Origin: Clostridiales bacterium
GTDB lineage: Bacteria; Bacillota; Clostridia; Christensenellales; UBA1242
DNA: 44,299 nt
Direction: 5' to 3'
Assembly: GCA_015055515.1 (NCBI GenBank)
Contig: SVIC01000003.1
Span: 79,435-123,733 of the forward strand
The notes beneath the pieces are model-generated. The model searched no databases, had not been told where the DNA came from, and saw only the letters and a list, made by a program, of their open reading frames with translations. Within the stretch, counting starts at the first letter, position 1. Each line of letters starts with the position of its first letter. A program made the position numbers and the translations under genes. Shown here one piece after another: positions 16,839 through 26,736 of this stretch.

Positions 16839-19628
16839 TTACAAATATTTATAAGTATAGCCCTTCTTAGACTTCTTTACCTCATCTGGTGTTCCAGCAA
16901 CAACTATTTGGCCACCACCAACTCCCCCTTCTGGACCCAAATCAATTATATAATCAGATGACTTAATCACATCCAAATTATGCTCGATAACAACTACTGT
17001 ATTACCACCATCGGCTAGTCTTCTTAATATCTTAATTAGTTTATCTACATCATAGAAATGCAGGCCTGTTGTTGGTTCATCTAGGATATATAGGCTTTTG
17101 CCAGTACCCCTTCTACTAAGTTCGGTTGCTAGTTTTACTCTCTGCGCCTCGCCACCACTAAGTTCCGTTGCTGGCTGGCCCAACTTAATATATCCTAATC
17201 CTACATCTACCAATGTCTGCAACTTGTTCTTTATCTTAGGTATAGCCTCGAAGAATGTATATGCTTCATCTATGCTCATATCTAAGACATCATATATATT
17301 CTTACCCTTATATTTTACTTGGAGTGTCTCCCTATTATATCTCTTGCCATCACATACATCACATGGTACATACACATCGGGCATAAAGTACATCTCTATC
17401 TTGTTGATGCCCGCACCTCCACAAGCCTCGCATCTACCGCCACTAATATTGAATGAGAATCTACCCGCTGTATATCCACGCTCCTTCGCATCTGATGTCT
17501 TTGCAAACAATTCTCTAATATCAGTAAATACATTGGTATATGTGGCAGGGTTACTTCTAGGGGTACGACCAATTGGGCTTTGATCTATATTAATCACTTT
17601 GTCAAAAGCATCCAGGCCAATTATCTTCTTATATTTCCCCTCTACCAAATGGCTATGGTTAACATAGTTATTAAAGGCAGGATATAATATATCATTTACA
17701 AGACTACTCTTGCCACTACCGCTAACCCCAGTCACTGCAGTAATAACGCCGATAGGAATGTCTACATCAATATTTTTTAAGTTATTCTGCTTGGCACCCT
17801 TAATGCTAATAAAACCATTACTAATCTTATTCTTCGGCATATCGGTATCTATCTTCCATTCACCACTAAGATATTTGCCCGTGATACTGTCATGACTATT
17901 CATTATATCATCAATACTACCTTCGGCAACAATCTCTCCGCCATGTATACCCGCATAAGGCCCTACATCTATCAAATAATCTGCAGACCTCATAGTATCT
18001 TCATCGTGCTCTACAACCAGCACTGTATTACCAATATCCCTAAGTCGCTTTAATGTCTCTAACAACTTCTCATTATCCCTCTGATGTAGTCCAATGCTTG
18101 GCTCATCTAAGATATATATTACACCTGTTAGTCCACTACCAATCTGCGTTGCCAGCCTAATTCTCTGGCTCTCTCCACCACTAAGAGTATTGGAGTATCT
18201 AGATAGTTCCAGATAATCCAGACCCACATTTATAAGGAATTCCAACCTTGCTTTTATCTCTTTTAGTATAGGCTCTGCAATAGTTGCATTAGCCTTAGTC
18301 AAATTAATATTATCCATAAATGCATACAAATCATTTATACTCAAATTAGATACTTCTGCGATATTCTTGCCATTTATAAGAATATTCAACACCTCTTCCT
18401 TCAACCTATTACCATGACAAGTAGGACACTGCATATCATACATTAATTTATTAATCTCTGTCTTGATAAATTCGCTTGTTGTCTCCCTATACCTCTTCTC
18501 TACTATTGGCACAATACCTTCAAAAGCACATCCGCCATGCTTCTTTAACCATGGCATATAACACGGAATCTTCTCACCATTTGAGCCATAGAATATCATA
18601 TCTTTTGCCTTCTTTGGCATATCCTTAAAAGGCGTAGAATAATCAACATTATGATAATCCATAACAGCCTTGTAGAATGTATTCAGAAAGCTAGGCTCTA
18701 TAACCCAACCTATACCGATTGCTCCCTCAAGTAGTGTTAGATTAGGCGCTTTTACCAACTTGTCTATATCTATGATCTGCTTATATCCAATACCTAAACA
18801 ATCGGGACATGCACCAAAAGGATTATTAAAACTAAATATCCTAGGACTGATCTCTGATAGGCTATATCCACACGTAGGACAAGACAATTTGCTATTAAAT
18901 ATATGCTCCTCTTCATTGTAGGTTACCGAGACTATACCTCCGGTCATCTTAAGAGAAGTCTCTATGGACTCAGATAGCCTCTTCTCAACGCCCTCACGTA
19001 TAATAAGTCTATCTACAATAACCGATAAATCGTGTTTTAGATTTTTTTCTAGCACAATATCTTCTTCTAATTCATGCACTTCACCATCTATTCTAACACG
19101 CTGAAAACCGTCTTTTCTAAAAGCATCCAGTTCTGCGACAAATGATCCCTTCTTGCCCCTATACACAGGCGCCTCGATCATTATCTTGGTGTTTTCTTCT
19201 AGTTGCATTACATTATCTACGATAACATCTACGCTAGTTGGTGTTATTTTTTTCTTGCAATGCGGACAATATGGCACACCAACGTGAGCAAAAAGAAGTC
19301 TAAGATAATCATATATCTCAGTAACAGTTCCAACTGTACTTCTAGGATTGTGCGAAGTGGACTTCTGATCAATAGCAATACTAGGCGACAAACCATCAAT
19401 ACTATCTACATCTGGCTTGTCCATTTGACCTAAGAATTGGCGTGCATAACTACTAAGACTTTCCATATATCTACGCTGTCCTTCAGCAAAGATAGTATCG
19501 AACGCTAGTGTACTCTTACCACTACCACTAACTCCTGTCAATACTACTAGTTTATTTCTAGGAATGGTAACATTAACATTCTTTAAGTTATTTTGCCTTG
19601 CACCTTTTATAACAATATTTTCTAACAT
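16839..19628 (-). CDS. uvrA: Excinuclease ABC subunit A
   Basis: The damage-recognition ATPase of nucleotide excision repair. The 929-residue protein has two ABC modules: Walker A GVSGSGKSTLAFD near residue 32 with signature TLSGGESQRIRLA, and a second Walker A GVSGSGKSSLVND near 640 with signature ELSGGEAQRVKLA. Zinc-module cysteines are visible in CPHC, CPTC...CPDC and CEAC...CDVC. Length and order match E. coli UvrA. AAAGG lies about 10 nt upstream of the ATG. It starts 12 nt after uvrB ends and is the last gene of the nitroreductase-uvrB-uvrA unit. No convincing terminator follows. Confidence 0.98.
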   Translation of the reverse strand: MLENIVIKGARQNNLKNVNVTIPRNKLVVLTGVSGSGKSTLAFDTIFAEGQRRYMESLSSYARQFLGQMDKPDVDSIDGLSPSIAIDQKSTSHNPRSTVGTVTEIYDYLRLLFAHVGVPYCPHCKKKITPTSVDVIVDNVMQLEENTKIMIEAPVYRGKKGSFVAELDAFRKDGFQRVRIDGEVHELEEDIVLEKNLKHDLSVIVDRLIIREGVEKRLSESIETSLKMTGGIVSVTYNEEEHIFNSKLSCPTCGYSLSEISPRIFSFNNPFGACPDCLGIGYKQIIDIDKLVKAPNLTLLEGAIGIGWVIEPSFLNTFYKAVMDYHNVDYSTPFKDMPKKAKDMIFYGSNGEKIPCYMPWLKKHGGCAFEGIVPIVEKRYRETTSEFIKTEINKLMYDMQCPTCHGNRLKEEVLNILINGKNIAEVSNLSINDLYAFMDNINLTKANATIAEPILKEIKARLEFLINVGLDYLELSRYSNTLSGGESQRIRLATQIGSGLTGVIYILDEPSIGLHQRDNEKLLETLKRLRDIGNTVLVVEHDEDTMRSADYLIDVGPYAGIHGGEIVAEGSIDDIMNSHDSITGKYLSGEWKIDTDMPKNKISNGFISIKGAKQNNLKNIDVDIPIGVITAVTGVSGSGKSSLVNDILYPAFNNYVNHSHLVEGKYKKIIGLDAFDKVINIDQSPIGRTPRSNPATYTNVFTDIRELFAKTSDAKERGYTAGRFSFNISGGRCEACGGAGINKIEMYFMPDVYVPCDVCDGKRYNRETLQVKYKGKNIYDVLDMSIDEAYTFFEAIPKIKNKLQTLVDVGLGYIKLGQPATELSGGEAQRVKLATELSRRGTGKSLYILDEPTTGLHFYDVDKLIKILRRLADGGNTVVVIEHNLDVIKSSDYIIDLGPEGGVGGGQIVVAGTPDEVKKSKKGYTYKYL

Positions 19629-19640
19629 ATCTAAAAACCT

Positions 19641-21599
19641 TTATTTTATAAACCCTTCTAATTCCTTTATTCTATCACGAAGCTTGATAGCCAGTTCGAA
19701 GTCATAACTATCTGCCGCAGACTGCATTCTTACTCTTAATTCATTTACCTCTCGTACAGCCTCTGTCTTTGTCATCTTCAGTTTTTTAGAATTACCGCCA
19801 AGATTCTTGGTAATCTCCAGTGTATTCTTAATTGGTTTTATAATAGTAGTAGGCGTAATGCCATGCTCCTTATTATACACCATCTGAATACTTCTTCTCC
19901 TATTGGTCTCTTGTACTGCAATATCAATAGACTTTGTCATAACATCCGCATATAGTATTACCTTCGACTCACTATTTCTACTAGCACGACCTATTGTCTG
20001 AATTAGCGCCCAATCACTACGAAGGAAGCCTTCTTTGTCAGCATCTAGTATTGCTACCAGTTTTACCTCTGGTATATCTATACCCTCTCTAAGAAGGTTT
20101 ATTCCTATAAGAACATCGAATTCTTTTGATCTTAATTCATTTATTATCTGCATTCTCTCTAGCGTGTCTATATCAGAGTGCAAATATTTTACCCTTATAC
20201 CCTTGTCTGTAAGATAAGTAGTAAGATTCTCTGCCATTTTCTTAGTAAGCGTTGTGACAAGAACCCTGCCATCTCTTGTTATCGTATCATTTATCTCACC
20301 AATCAAGTCATCTATTTGATTTTCAATCGGCCTAATAAATATCTCTGGATCAAGTAGCCCTGTAGGTCTAATGATCTGCTCTGCCACATTATCGCTATTC
20401 TCCATCTCATATTTACCAGGAGTAGCAGATACAAAGACCGCTTGGCTAATTTTCTTCTCAAATTCTTCAAAATTAAGTGGTCTATTATCATATGCAGATG
20501 GCAATCTGAAGCCATAATCTACTAGGCTTGTCTTTCTAGCATAGTCGCCCGAGAACATCCCACGCACTTGTGGTAGCGTGATATGGCTCTCATCTACAAA
20601 AAGCACAAAATCTTTTGGAAAATAATCAAGTAGTGTATATGGAGCCTCGCCTGGAGATCTGCCATCAAAATATCTAGAATAATTCTCTATACCAGTACAG
20701 TATCCTACCTCTTTGATCATCTCTAGATCATACATTACTCTTTCCTTGATACGCTGAGCCTCGATCAATTTGCCTTGATCTTCGAATTCTTTTACCCTAA
20801 TCATACAATCGTGTCTAATCTGAGCTAGGATATTATCTAGTTCTGCCTCGTTACCTATAGCATAGTGTGTAGCAGGAAGAAGATACAAGTGCTTCAAGGT
20901 ACTGGTCTTTCTGCCAGTTACTACACTAATCTCCGCTATTTCTTCTATCTCATCGCCGAAAAATGATATACGAATACCTGTCTCACTTTGGCTTGGTGGA
21001 ATTATGTCTAAGGTATCGCCTTTTGACCTAAATGTAGCACGCTTGAAATCTATATCATTACGCTGATATTGTAATCTTATCAGTGTCTTTATTACTTCCG
21101 ACTTATCTATAACTTGTCCTTCTCTGAGAGATAGACACATAGACGAATATGTCTCTGGACTGCCCAGACCGTATATACAACTAACGCTGGCTACAACTAT
21201 GACATCACGCCTCTCAAATAGTGAGCAAGTGGCCGAATGACGCAATTTGTCTATCTCTTCGTTCATACTCATGTCTTTGGCAATGTATGTATCGGACGAC
21301 ACCACATACGCCTCTGGCTGATAATAATCATAGTATGAGACAAAGTACTCTACTCTGTTATTAGGAAAAAACTCTCTGAACTCATTACATAACTGTCCTG
21401 CAAGTGTCTTGTTATGTGCAAGAACCAGCACTGGTCTATTAATATTCTTGATAATATTAGCCATAGTAAATGTCTTGCCACTACCTGTAACGCCCAAAAG
21501 AGTCTGGTATCTAAGACCATCCTTGATACCCTCTGTAATGCTATTAATTGCCTCTGGCTGATCACCTGTGGGCTGATATTTTGACACTAAATCAAACAA
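19641..21599 (-). CDS. uvrB: Excinuclease ABC subunit B
   Basis: The helicase-like damage-verification subunit that loads UvrC. The 652-residue protein begins [18 protein letters not shown], has Walker [10 protein letters not shown], the beta-hairpin region [11 protein letters not shown], motif [12 protein letters not shown], motif [12 protein letters not shown], and a C-terminal UVR motif ([17 protein letters not shown]) for UvrC contact. The start codon is TTG at 21599, consistent with the family N-terminus; AAGGAA lies about 13 nt upstream within the end of the nitroreductase gene. It is followed 12 nt later by uvrA. Confidence 0.98.
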   Translation of the reverse strand: MFDLVSKYQPTGDQPEAINSITEGIKDGLRYQTLLGVTGSGKTFTMANIIKNINRPVLVLAHNKTLAGQLCNEFREFFPNNRVEYFVSYYDYYQPEAYVVSSDTYIAKDMSMNEEIDKLRHSATCSLFERRDVIVVASVSCIYGLGSPETYSSMCLSLREGQVIDKSEVIKTLIRLQYQRNDIDFKRATFRSKGDTLDIIPPSQSETGIRISFFGDEIEEIAEISVVTGRKTSTLKHLYLLPATHYAIGNEAELDNILAQIRHDCMIRVKEFEDQGKLIEAQRIKERVMYDLEMIKEVGYCTGIENYSRYFDGRSPGEAPYTLLDYFPKDFVLFVDESHITLPQVRGMFSGDYARKTSLVDYGFRLPSAYDNRPLNFEEFEKKISQAVFVSATPGKYEMENSDNVAEQIIRPTGLLDPEIFIRPIENQIDDLIGEINDTITRDGRVLVTTLTKKMAENLTTYLTDKGIRVKYLHSDIDTLERMQIINELRSKEFDVLIGINLLREGIDIPEVKLVAILDADKEGFLRSDWALIQTIGRASRNSESKVILYADVMTKSIDIAVQETNRRRSIQMVYNKEHGITPTTIIKPIKNTLEITKNLGGNSKKLKMTKTEAVREVNELRVRMQSAADSYDFELAIKLRDRIKELEGFIK

Positions 21600-21608
21600 T
21601 TCTAATAA

Positions 21609-22106
21609 TTATTTCCTTTTCGTATATTTCTCATAATGAATTCTATTATCATCAAAGTAATTGTTGGCTTCTTTTTCATCGCTGGTATAGCCAAAAGATA
21701 TAATATTAAATACCCTCAAGTCTTCTGGAATATCAAATAATTCTCTAAAATACGGCTCATCTTCGGGGTAAATACCCATCCAACAACTACCAATTCCCAT
21801 ACTGTGCGACTGCAGTAGCATATTCTGTGTTGCTGCACCCATGTCCTGTTGCCAGAAATACATGGTCTCTCTAGCAAGGGATATAATGGCGAAATCACAA
21901 TATGCCAGCATATGCATACAATCCCTTATCTGAGATAATTTTGTTAGCATTTCCCTATCCTTTACCACAATATACTCATATGGTCTAAGGTTTCTAGCAG
22001 ATGGTGCATTCATACCTGCCTTTAATATCTCATTGATACACTCATCTGGTATTTTCTTATCTATATATCTTCTTATACTACGCCTAGTATATATTTCTTT
22101 TATCAT
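21609..22106 (-). CDS. Nitroreductase-family flavoprotein
   Basis: A 165-residue FMN-dependent nitroreductase fold protein. It has the family N-terminus MIKEIYTRRSIRRY, the FMN-contact segment NAPSARNLRPYEYIVV, and the C-terminal GIGSCWMGIYPEDE with a conserved glycine-rich turn. The longest frame begins at 22136, but GGGAG lies 8 nt before the ATG at 22106, where family homology starts. The gene ends 9 nt before uvrB and probably shares its transcript. Substrate is unknown; a metabolic tie to excision repair is not evident. Confidence 0.9.
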   Translation of the reverse strand: MIKEIYTRRSIRRYIDKKIPDECINEILKAGMNAPSARNLRPYEYIVVKDREMLTKLSQIRDCMHMLAYCDFAIISLARETMYFWQQDMGAATQNMLLQSHSMGIGSCWMGIYPEDEPYFRELFDIPEDLRVFNIISFGYTSDEKEANNYFDDNRIHYEKYTKRK

Positions 22107-22139
22107 TTCCCATTCTCCCAATTTTCTATCATACACTAT

Positions 22140-22169
22140 ATTTTACCACAAACGAATATAATATAACAA
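22140..22169 (-). promoter_or_regulatory. Promoter of nitroreductase-uvrB-uvrA
   Basis: TTGTTA and TAAAAT on the minus strand are separated by 18 nt, about 34 nt upstream of the nitroreductase start. I saw no obvious LexA-type box, but none was searched for systematically. Confidence 0.5.
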
Positions 22170-22214
22170 TATATAATAATCAAAAATATATAAAAAAGTT
22201 CCTATACAAAATAG

Positions 22215-22242
22215 AAAAAGTCGTAAATATATACGACTTTTT
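22215..22242 (-). terminator. Terminator of the dnaB-alaS-rnr operon
   Basis: AAAAAGTCGTA/TACGACTTTTTT with a short A/T loop, immediately after the rnr stop codon. It is A-rich on one side and T-rich on the other, so it could also work bidirectionally. Confidence 0.88.
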
Positions 22243-22244
22243 TA

Positions 22245-24452
22245 TTACACTAACACAAAGTCAATCTGCCTCTCTGGTACATTGACATTGATTAGTCTTA
22301 CCTTTACTTTTTTGCCGATATAGAAACTATCTACACCTTTTAGCAAATGATCATCCTCAATATACTCATAAGTGCCTGGAATATCAGTCAGAGACACCAA
22401 TCCCTCTACTGTATTCTCCAATGCCACATATACGCCGAATTTAGTCACAGAACTAACCACAGCATCGAATTCTTGGCCTACTTTATCGGACATATAATAT
22501 GCCTTGTATAGATCATCAACATCACGCTCAGCCTTCTCTGCCAGCACCTCTCTAGCAGAAGAATTTAGCGAACTAGATTGCACAAATCTCTTGTACTCAA
22601 CGAGGTTATTACCCTCTAGATTGCCGTGCAAATCTTCCTTGATTATTCTATGAATTGTTAGGTCTGGATAACGCCTAATAGGCGATGTGAAGTGTGCATA
22701 ATAAGTAAGTGCCAAGCCATAGTGTCCTAGGCAATCCGGGCTATATTTCGCCTTTTGCATAGATCTAAGACATATCTTATTTACAGCATATTCGCAGTCC
22801 TTACCCTTGACCTCGTTCAATATCTTCTGCAATTGCAGTGGTGCGATCTTATCTGGATTGATATTAGCAGTAACGCCGAATTTTCTAACTAGTCTTAGGA
22901 AGTTCTCCATTTTCTCACCATCTGGAGTCTCGTGTATACGATACACAAAAGGTAACTTTTTAGTCCTATAATGCTTCGCAACAACTTCATTTGCTGCAAC
23001 CATGAATGCCTCTATAAGTTTGTGGCTATCATCTTGCATACGCTTCTCTATATGGTCTACACCACCAAGATCATCTAGATATATCTGTACCTCTGGGATA
23101 TTGAACTCAATATACCCCTCAGCCTTTCTTCTCTTCATCAATTGATGAGCAAGAGCATCCATCTCTAGTAGTACTGGTACAAACTCTTTGTGCTCTGCTT
23201 TTACCCTATCATTACCCTCTAATATCGCTTGAACGGTCGTGTAAGTAAATCGCTTCTTAGATCTAATAACACTTTCCTTGATATCATAGCCTATGACATT
23301 ACCAGACTTGTCATACTCTATAAAGCAAGATAGTGCTAATCTATTCACATTCTCATTCAGAGAGCAAATACCGTTGGATAACTCCCTTGGTAGCATTGGA
23401 AGAACTAGATTAGGAAAATACACGCTGGTGCCACGCTTAAAGGCCTCTTTATCTATAACAGAATTAAGTCTAACATACTCGCCAACATCGGCTATATGTA
23501 CGCCTAGAACTCTATTACCAGCCTTATTCACCTCTAGCGATATTGCATCATCTAGGTCCCTACTATCCTCGCCATCAATGGTAAAACACATATGAGAGGT
23601 AAAATCTAGCCTATGACCATGCTTTTTTAGATCAACTTCTTGCTCAACAGCCTTTGCAACCTCTTTCACCTTCTCTGGAAAGAACTCATAAAGGTCGTAA
23701 TTTCTAAGTATACCCAGCACCAATGTACCAATCTTGTCTGGTTGGCCTAGAACTTCTATAACCTCACCATCTGGACATTGTTTTGCATTGTTATAATACT
23801 TAGTTATCTGCACAACAACTTTATCGCCTTGATTTGCATTATTAGTCTTATTCAGTGGAATATAAATATCTGTACCGAATTTTACATCATCGGGCGACAC
23901 ATATGCACATTTCTTCGATAGATTAATTGTACCTACTATCTTCTCTTGACCACGCTCTAAGATATGTATGACCTTGCCTTCCATACGCCTAGTAGAATTT
24001 GGTCTAGTCTCAACAATTACTTTATCGTTATTTTTGGCTCCCTTTAGGTCTTTTTCAGATATAAATATATCCTCTATATTATCTTCAAAAGGAATCAAGA
24101 ATGCATAGCCACTACGTGTCATATCTATAGTTCCTTGCACTCTTATTAATTTCTTCCTTGCCTTATTATCCTTCTTAGCAAGCATTGCATAGGCTTCTTC
24201 TACAAGATCGGGTTCTACATTAGTATTTATCGCCTTTTTACCTTTTGCAGTCTTAATTACAACACCTGCTTCTAAGACTTCGCCACGCAACCTATATGTA
24301 CCCATATCAATTAGATTGTCCAGTGCGATCTTCATATCTTCATATGGCTTATTATTAAGCACACATAACTGCGCTATAACGAAGTCATATTCTAGCCCAA
24401 CCAACTTATTCGCTGTTATTTGGTTTTCTATTTTCATTCTATCTTCTTTCAT
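22245..24452 (-). CDS. rnr: Ribonuclease R (RNB-family 3'-5' exoribonuclease)
   Basis: A processive 3'-5' exoribonuclease that degrades structured RNA. The N-terminal part holds a winged-helix and cold-shock-like RNA-binding region. The RNB catalytic domain has DGEDSRDLDDAISLE with the metal-binding Asp cluster, followed by VHIADVGEYV. A C-terminal S1 domain follows (VGQEFDAVVSSVTKFGVYVAL). It ends right after S1, without the Lys-rich tail of E. coli RNase R. At 735 residues it is typical of Firmicutes. AGGAA precedes the ATG, 16 nt after alaS. Last gene of the operon. Confidence 0.96.
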   Translation of the reverse strand: MKEDRMKIENQITANKLVGLEYDFVIAQLCVLNNKPYEDMKIALDNLIDMGTYRLRGEVLEAGVVIKTAKGKKAINTNVEPDLVEEAYAMLAKKDNKARKKLIRVQGTIDMTRSGYAFLIPFEDNIEDIFISEKDLKGAKNNDKVIVETRPNSTRRMEGKVIHILERGQEKIVGTINLSKKCAYVSPDDVKFGTDIYIPLNKTNNANQGDKVVVQITKYYNNAKQCPDGEVIEVLGQPDKIGTLVLGILRNYDLYEFFPEKVKEVAKAVEQEVDLKKHGHRLDFTSHMCFTIDGEDSRDLDDAISLEVNKAGNRVLGVHIADVGEYVRLNSVIDKEAFKRGTSVYFPNLVLPMLPRELSNGICSLNENVNRLALSCFIEYDKSGNVIGYDIKESVIRSKKRFTYTTVQAILEGNDRVKAEHKEFVPVLLEMDALAHQLMKRRKAEGYIEFNIPEVQIYLDDLGGVDHIEKRMQDDSHKLIEAFMVAANEVVAKHYRTKKLPFVYRIHETPDGEKMENFLRLVRKFGVTANINPDKIAPLQLQKILNEVKGKDCEYAVNKICLRSMQKAKYSPDCLGHYGLALTYYAHFTSPIRRYPDLTIHRIIKEDLHGNLEGNNLVEYKRFVQSSSLNSSAREVLAEKAERDVDDLYKAYYMSDKVGQEFDAVVSSVTKFGVYVALENTVEGLVSLTDIPGTYEYIEDDHLLKGVDSFYIGKKVKVRLINVNVPERQIDFVLV

Positions 24453-24468
24453 TTACATTTCCTTGTAA

Positions 24469-26259
24469 TTAGTCTGTTAATATAGCCTTAATTCTTCTAA
24501 CCCCAGCACTACTGCTCTCTTCTTTTTGTATCTTGAAGTATCCTAGATCCTTAGTATTCTGTGCATGAGGGCCACCACATATCTCCTTAGATACATTACC
24601 TATAGTATACACAGTGACTTTGTCACCATATTTGTTATCGAATATACCCATAGCGCCACTCTTTCTAGCATCATCAAGACTCATTTCTTCGCACACAACT
24701 GGGATTGCTGCTAAGATATTCTTATTTACTTCATTCTCTACCATTTGAATTTCTTCTGGTGTCATCTTTCTATCGAAACTGAAGTCAAATCTCATTCTCT
24801 CTAGTGTGATATTACTACCCCTCTGCAACACGCCATCACCAAAGAACTTTCTAAGAGCAGATAATAGTAAGTGTGTAGCGGTATGGTATTTTGCATAGCC
24901 ATAATCTGTACCTGCAAGACCACCCTTGAACATACCAGCACTACTAGTTCTACTCTTTTCCTGATGTGCCTTATAGCACTCATTATATTCCTCTATATCT
25001 ACATCTAGTCCTTTCTCACCAGCAAGTTCCACTGTCAATTCTAGTGGGAAACCAAATGTATCGTACAGTCTAAATGCAACAGCACCATTGATCTTCACAT
25101 TAGTCATATCACCAGTTACTTTCTCGAATTCTTTTAGTCCTTGTGCTATAGTGTTGCTGAATTTCTTTACCTCTTTCTCGAACTCAACCTTGATAAATTC
25201 TTCATTTTTCTCTAGGCAAGTATAAGTATCCTTGAAGTATCCTATATAGAAATCAACTAATTCTAATAATTTGCTAGCATCAATATTCAATCTTCTAGCA
25301 AAATTGATACTACGTCTAATCAATCTTCTAAGAACATATCCTCTACCTACATTAGATGGAGTTGTTGCAATCTCATCGCCTAATATCATGGTAGAAGTTC
25401 TAACATGATCGGCGATAACTCTCATAGCCTTATCAATCTCATCATTTAGACCATATTCATGAGCACTTAATCTCTCTAATATCTCAATGGCAGGCTTCAG
25501 GCTATCAACCTCATATACTGACTTGTAACCATTAAGCACACATACCGTTCTCTCTACTCCCATACCAGTATCTATGTTCTTCACCTTCAATGGCTCAATA
25601 GGACCACCCTCTGACTTTCTAACGAAACCCATAAATACGTCGTTCCATATCTCCATAAATCTGCCACAATCACAAGCTGGAGAACATGTTTTGCTACAAG
25701 GAGCCTTATCAGTAATCCAGAACATCTCGCTGTCTGGGCCACATGGACCTACTTCACCAAGTTGCCACCAATTGTGCTCTTTGTCTAAGTAATATATATT
25801 CTCTTCCTTAATACCTAGTTCCTTCCATCTAGCATAGGTCTCTTCATCTTTTGGGCTATTCTCATCACCAGCAAACACAGTCACTGCTAGTCTATCTACT
25901 GGCAGATTAAGGTAGTCCTTACCTGTCAAAAATTCATAAGAATATCCCACAATCTCATGCTTAAAATAATCGCCTAGACTCCAACTGCCCAGCATCTCGA
26001 AAAATGTCAAGTGACTAGCATCACCAACAGAGTCTATATCATTAGTACGTACACATTTCTGTACATCACATAACCTTTTGCCCTGTGGATGCTCCTTGCC
26101 TAGTAGGTATGGCACAAGTGGGTGCATACCTGCAGTGGTAAATAGCACTGAGCCATCATTGTCTGGCACTAACGATGCAGAATCTATCTGTGTATGATTC
26201 TTGTCCTTAAAAAACTTAATAAATTTCTCTTTCAAAAATTTTGTTGTTACGTTTCCCAT
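24469..26259 (-). CDS. alaS: Alanyl-tRNA synthetase, short form without C-terminal domain
   Basis: A class II synthetase that charges tRNA-Ala. The catalytic domain (SLVPDNDGSVLFTTAGMHP) and the tRNA-recognition helices are present, followed by the editing domain with HTATH (HxxxH) and CGGPH near the end. The protein stops about 20 residues after the editing cluster. At 596 residues it lacks the C-terminal oligomerisation/tRNA-elbow domain of the usual 870-residue enzyme. AAGGAAGG lies just before the ATG at 26259; an in-frame ATG at 26325 would overlap the GNAT gene and lacks homology. It sits between GNAT and rnr with 16-nt gaps. Confidence 0.95.
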   Translation of the reverse strand: MGNVTTKFLKEKFIKFFKDKNHTQIDSASLVPDNDGSVLFTTAGMHPLVPYLLGKEHPQGKRLCDVQKCVRTNDIDSVGDASHLTFFEMLGSWSLGDYFKHEIVGYSYEFLTGKDYLNLPVDRLAVTVFAGDENSPKDEETYARWKELGIKEENIYYLDKEHNWWQLGEVGPCGPDSEMFWITDKAPCSKTCSPACDCGRFMEIWNDVFMGFVRKSEGGPIEPLKVKNIDTGMGVERTVCVLNGYKSVYEVDSLKPAIEILERLSAHEYGLNDEIDKAMRVIADHVRTSTMILGDEIATTPSNVGRGYVLRRLIRRSINFARRLNIDASKLLELVDFYIGYFKDTYTCLEKNEEFIKVEFEKEVKKFSNTIAQGLKEFEKVTGDMTNVKINGAVAFRLYDTFGFPLELTVELAGEKGLDVDIEEYNECYKAHQEKSRTSSAGMFKGGLAGTDYGYAKYHTATHLLLSALRKFFGDGVLQRGSNITLERMRFDFSFDRKMTPEEIQMVENEVNKNILAAIPVVCEEMSLDDARKSGAMGIFDNKYGDKVTVYTIGNVSKEICGGPHAQNTKDLGYFKIQKEESSSAGVRRIKAILTD

Positions 26260-26275
26260 ATATCCTTCCTTAATA

Positions 26276-26725
26276 TTATTTAATATCGATAGATGCATCA
26301 AAGTCATCATCTCTTTGTATTTCAAAACCTATTCTTTTGAATAATTTCTCTTTGTTTTCTATTTTATCCCAAGATTGATCAAAACAATTGAATTTTACAG
26401 ATACTATATCTTTTGACTTACAGTAATCTATTACTTCATTTAACAAATGCTTTCCATCCATACCTTTAGTCTTGTATTTATCTGTTACAAACCAAGATAT
26501 TTCTGCTAGTCCCATCTTTTCTGCCAATACTAGCCATGCAAAACCAACCATTGTATCTTTGTCAAACATACACAGAATGTGCGATTCATCATCTATATAT
26601 TGCAAGACATCTTCCTTGCCACACTCTCTGCTTAGAAATATGTCTCGCATTTGCTCTATATATTCGGGCTTGTTATCAACCAAATCCTGTCCGTTATATC
26701 TCTCAAATCTAAAATCTTTTGCCAT
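26276..26725 (-). CDS. GNAT-family N-acetyltransferase
   Basis: A 149-residue acetyl-CoA-dependent transferase of the GNAT fold. The core strand MVGFAWLVL is followed by LAEISWFVTDKYKTKGMDGKHLL, the acetyl-CoA-binding loop and helix, and by the closing FKRIGFEI typical of the fold. The substrate is unknown. Position between dnaB (11 nt) and alaS (16 nt) in one operon could suggest a ribosomal or tRNA-related target, but this is only guilt by association. AGGAGA precedes the ATG. Confidence 0.85.
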   Translation of the reverse strand: MAKDFRFERYNGQDLVDNKPEYIEQMRDIFLSRECGKEDVLQYIDDESHILCMFDKDTMVGFAWLVLAEKMGLAEISWFVTDKYKTKGMDGKHLLNEVIDYCKSKDIVSVKFNCFDQSWDKIENKEKLFKRIGFEIQRDDDFDASIDIK

Positions 26726-26736
26726 TACAAAATCTC

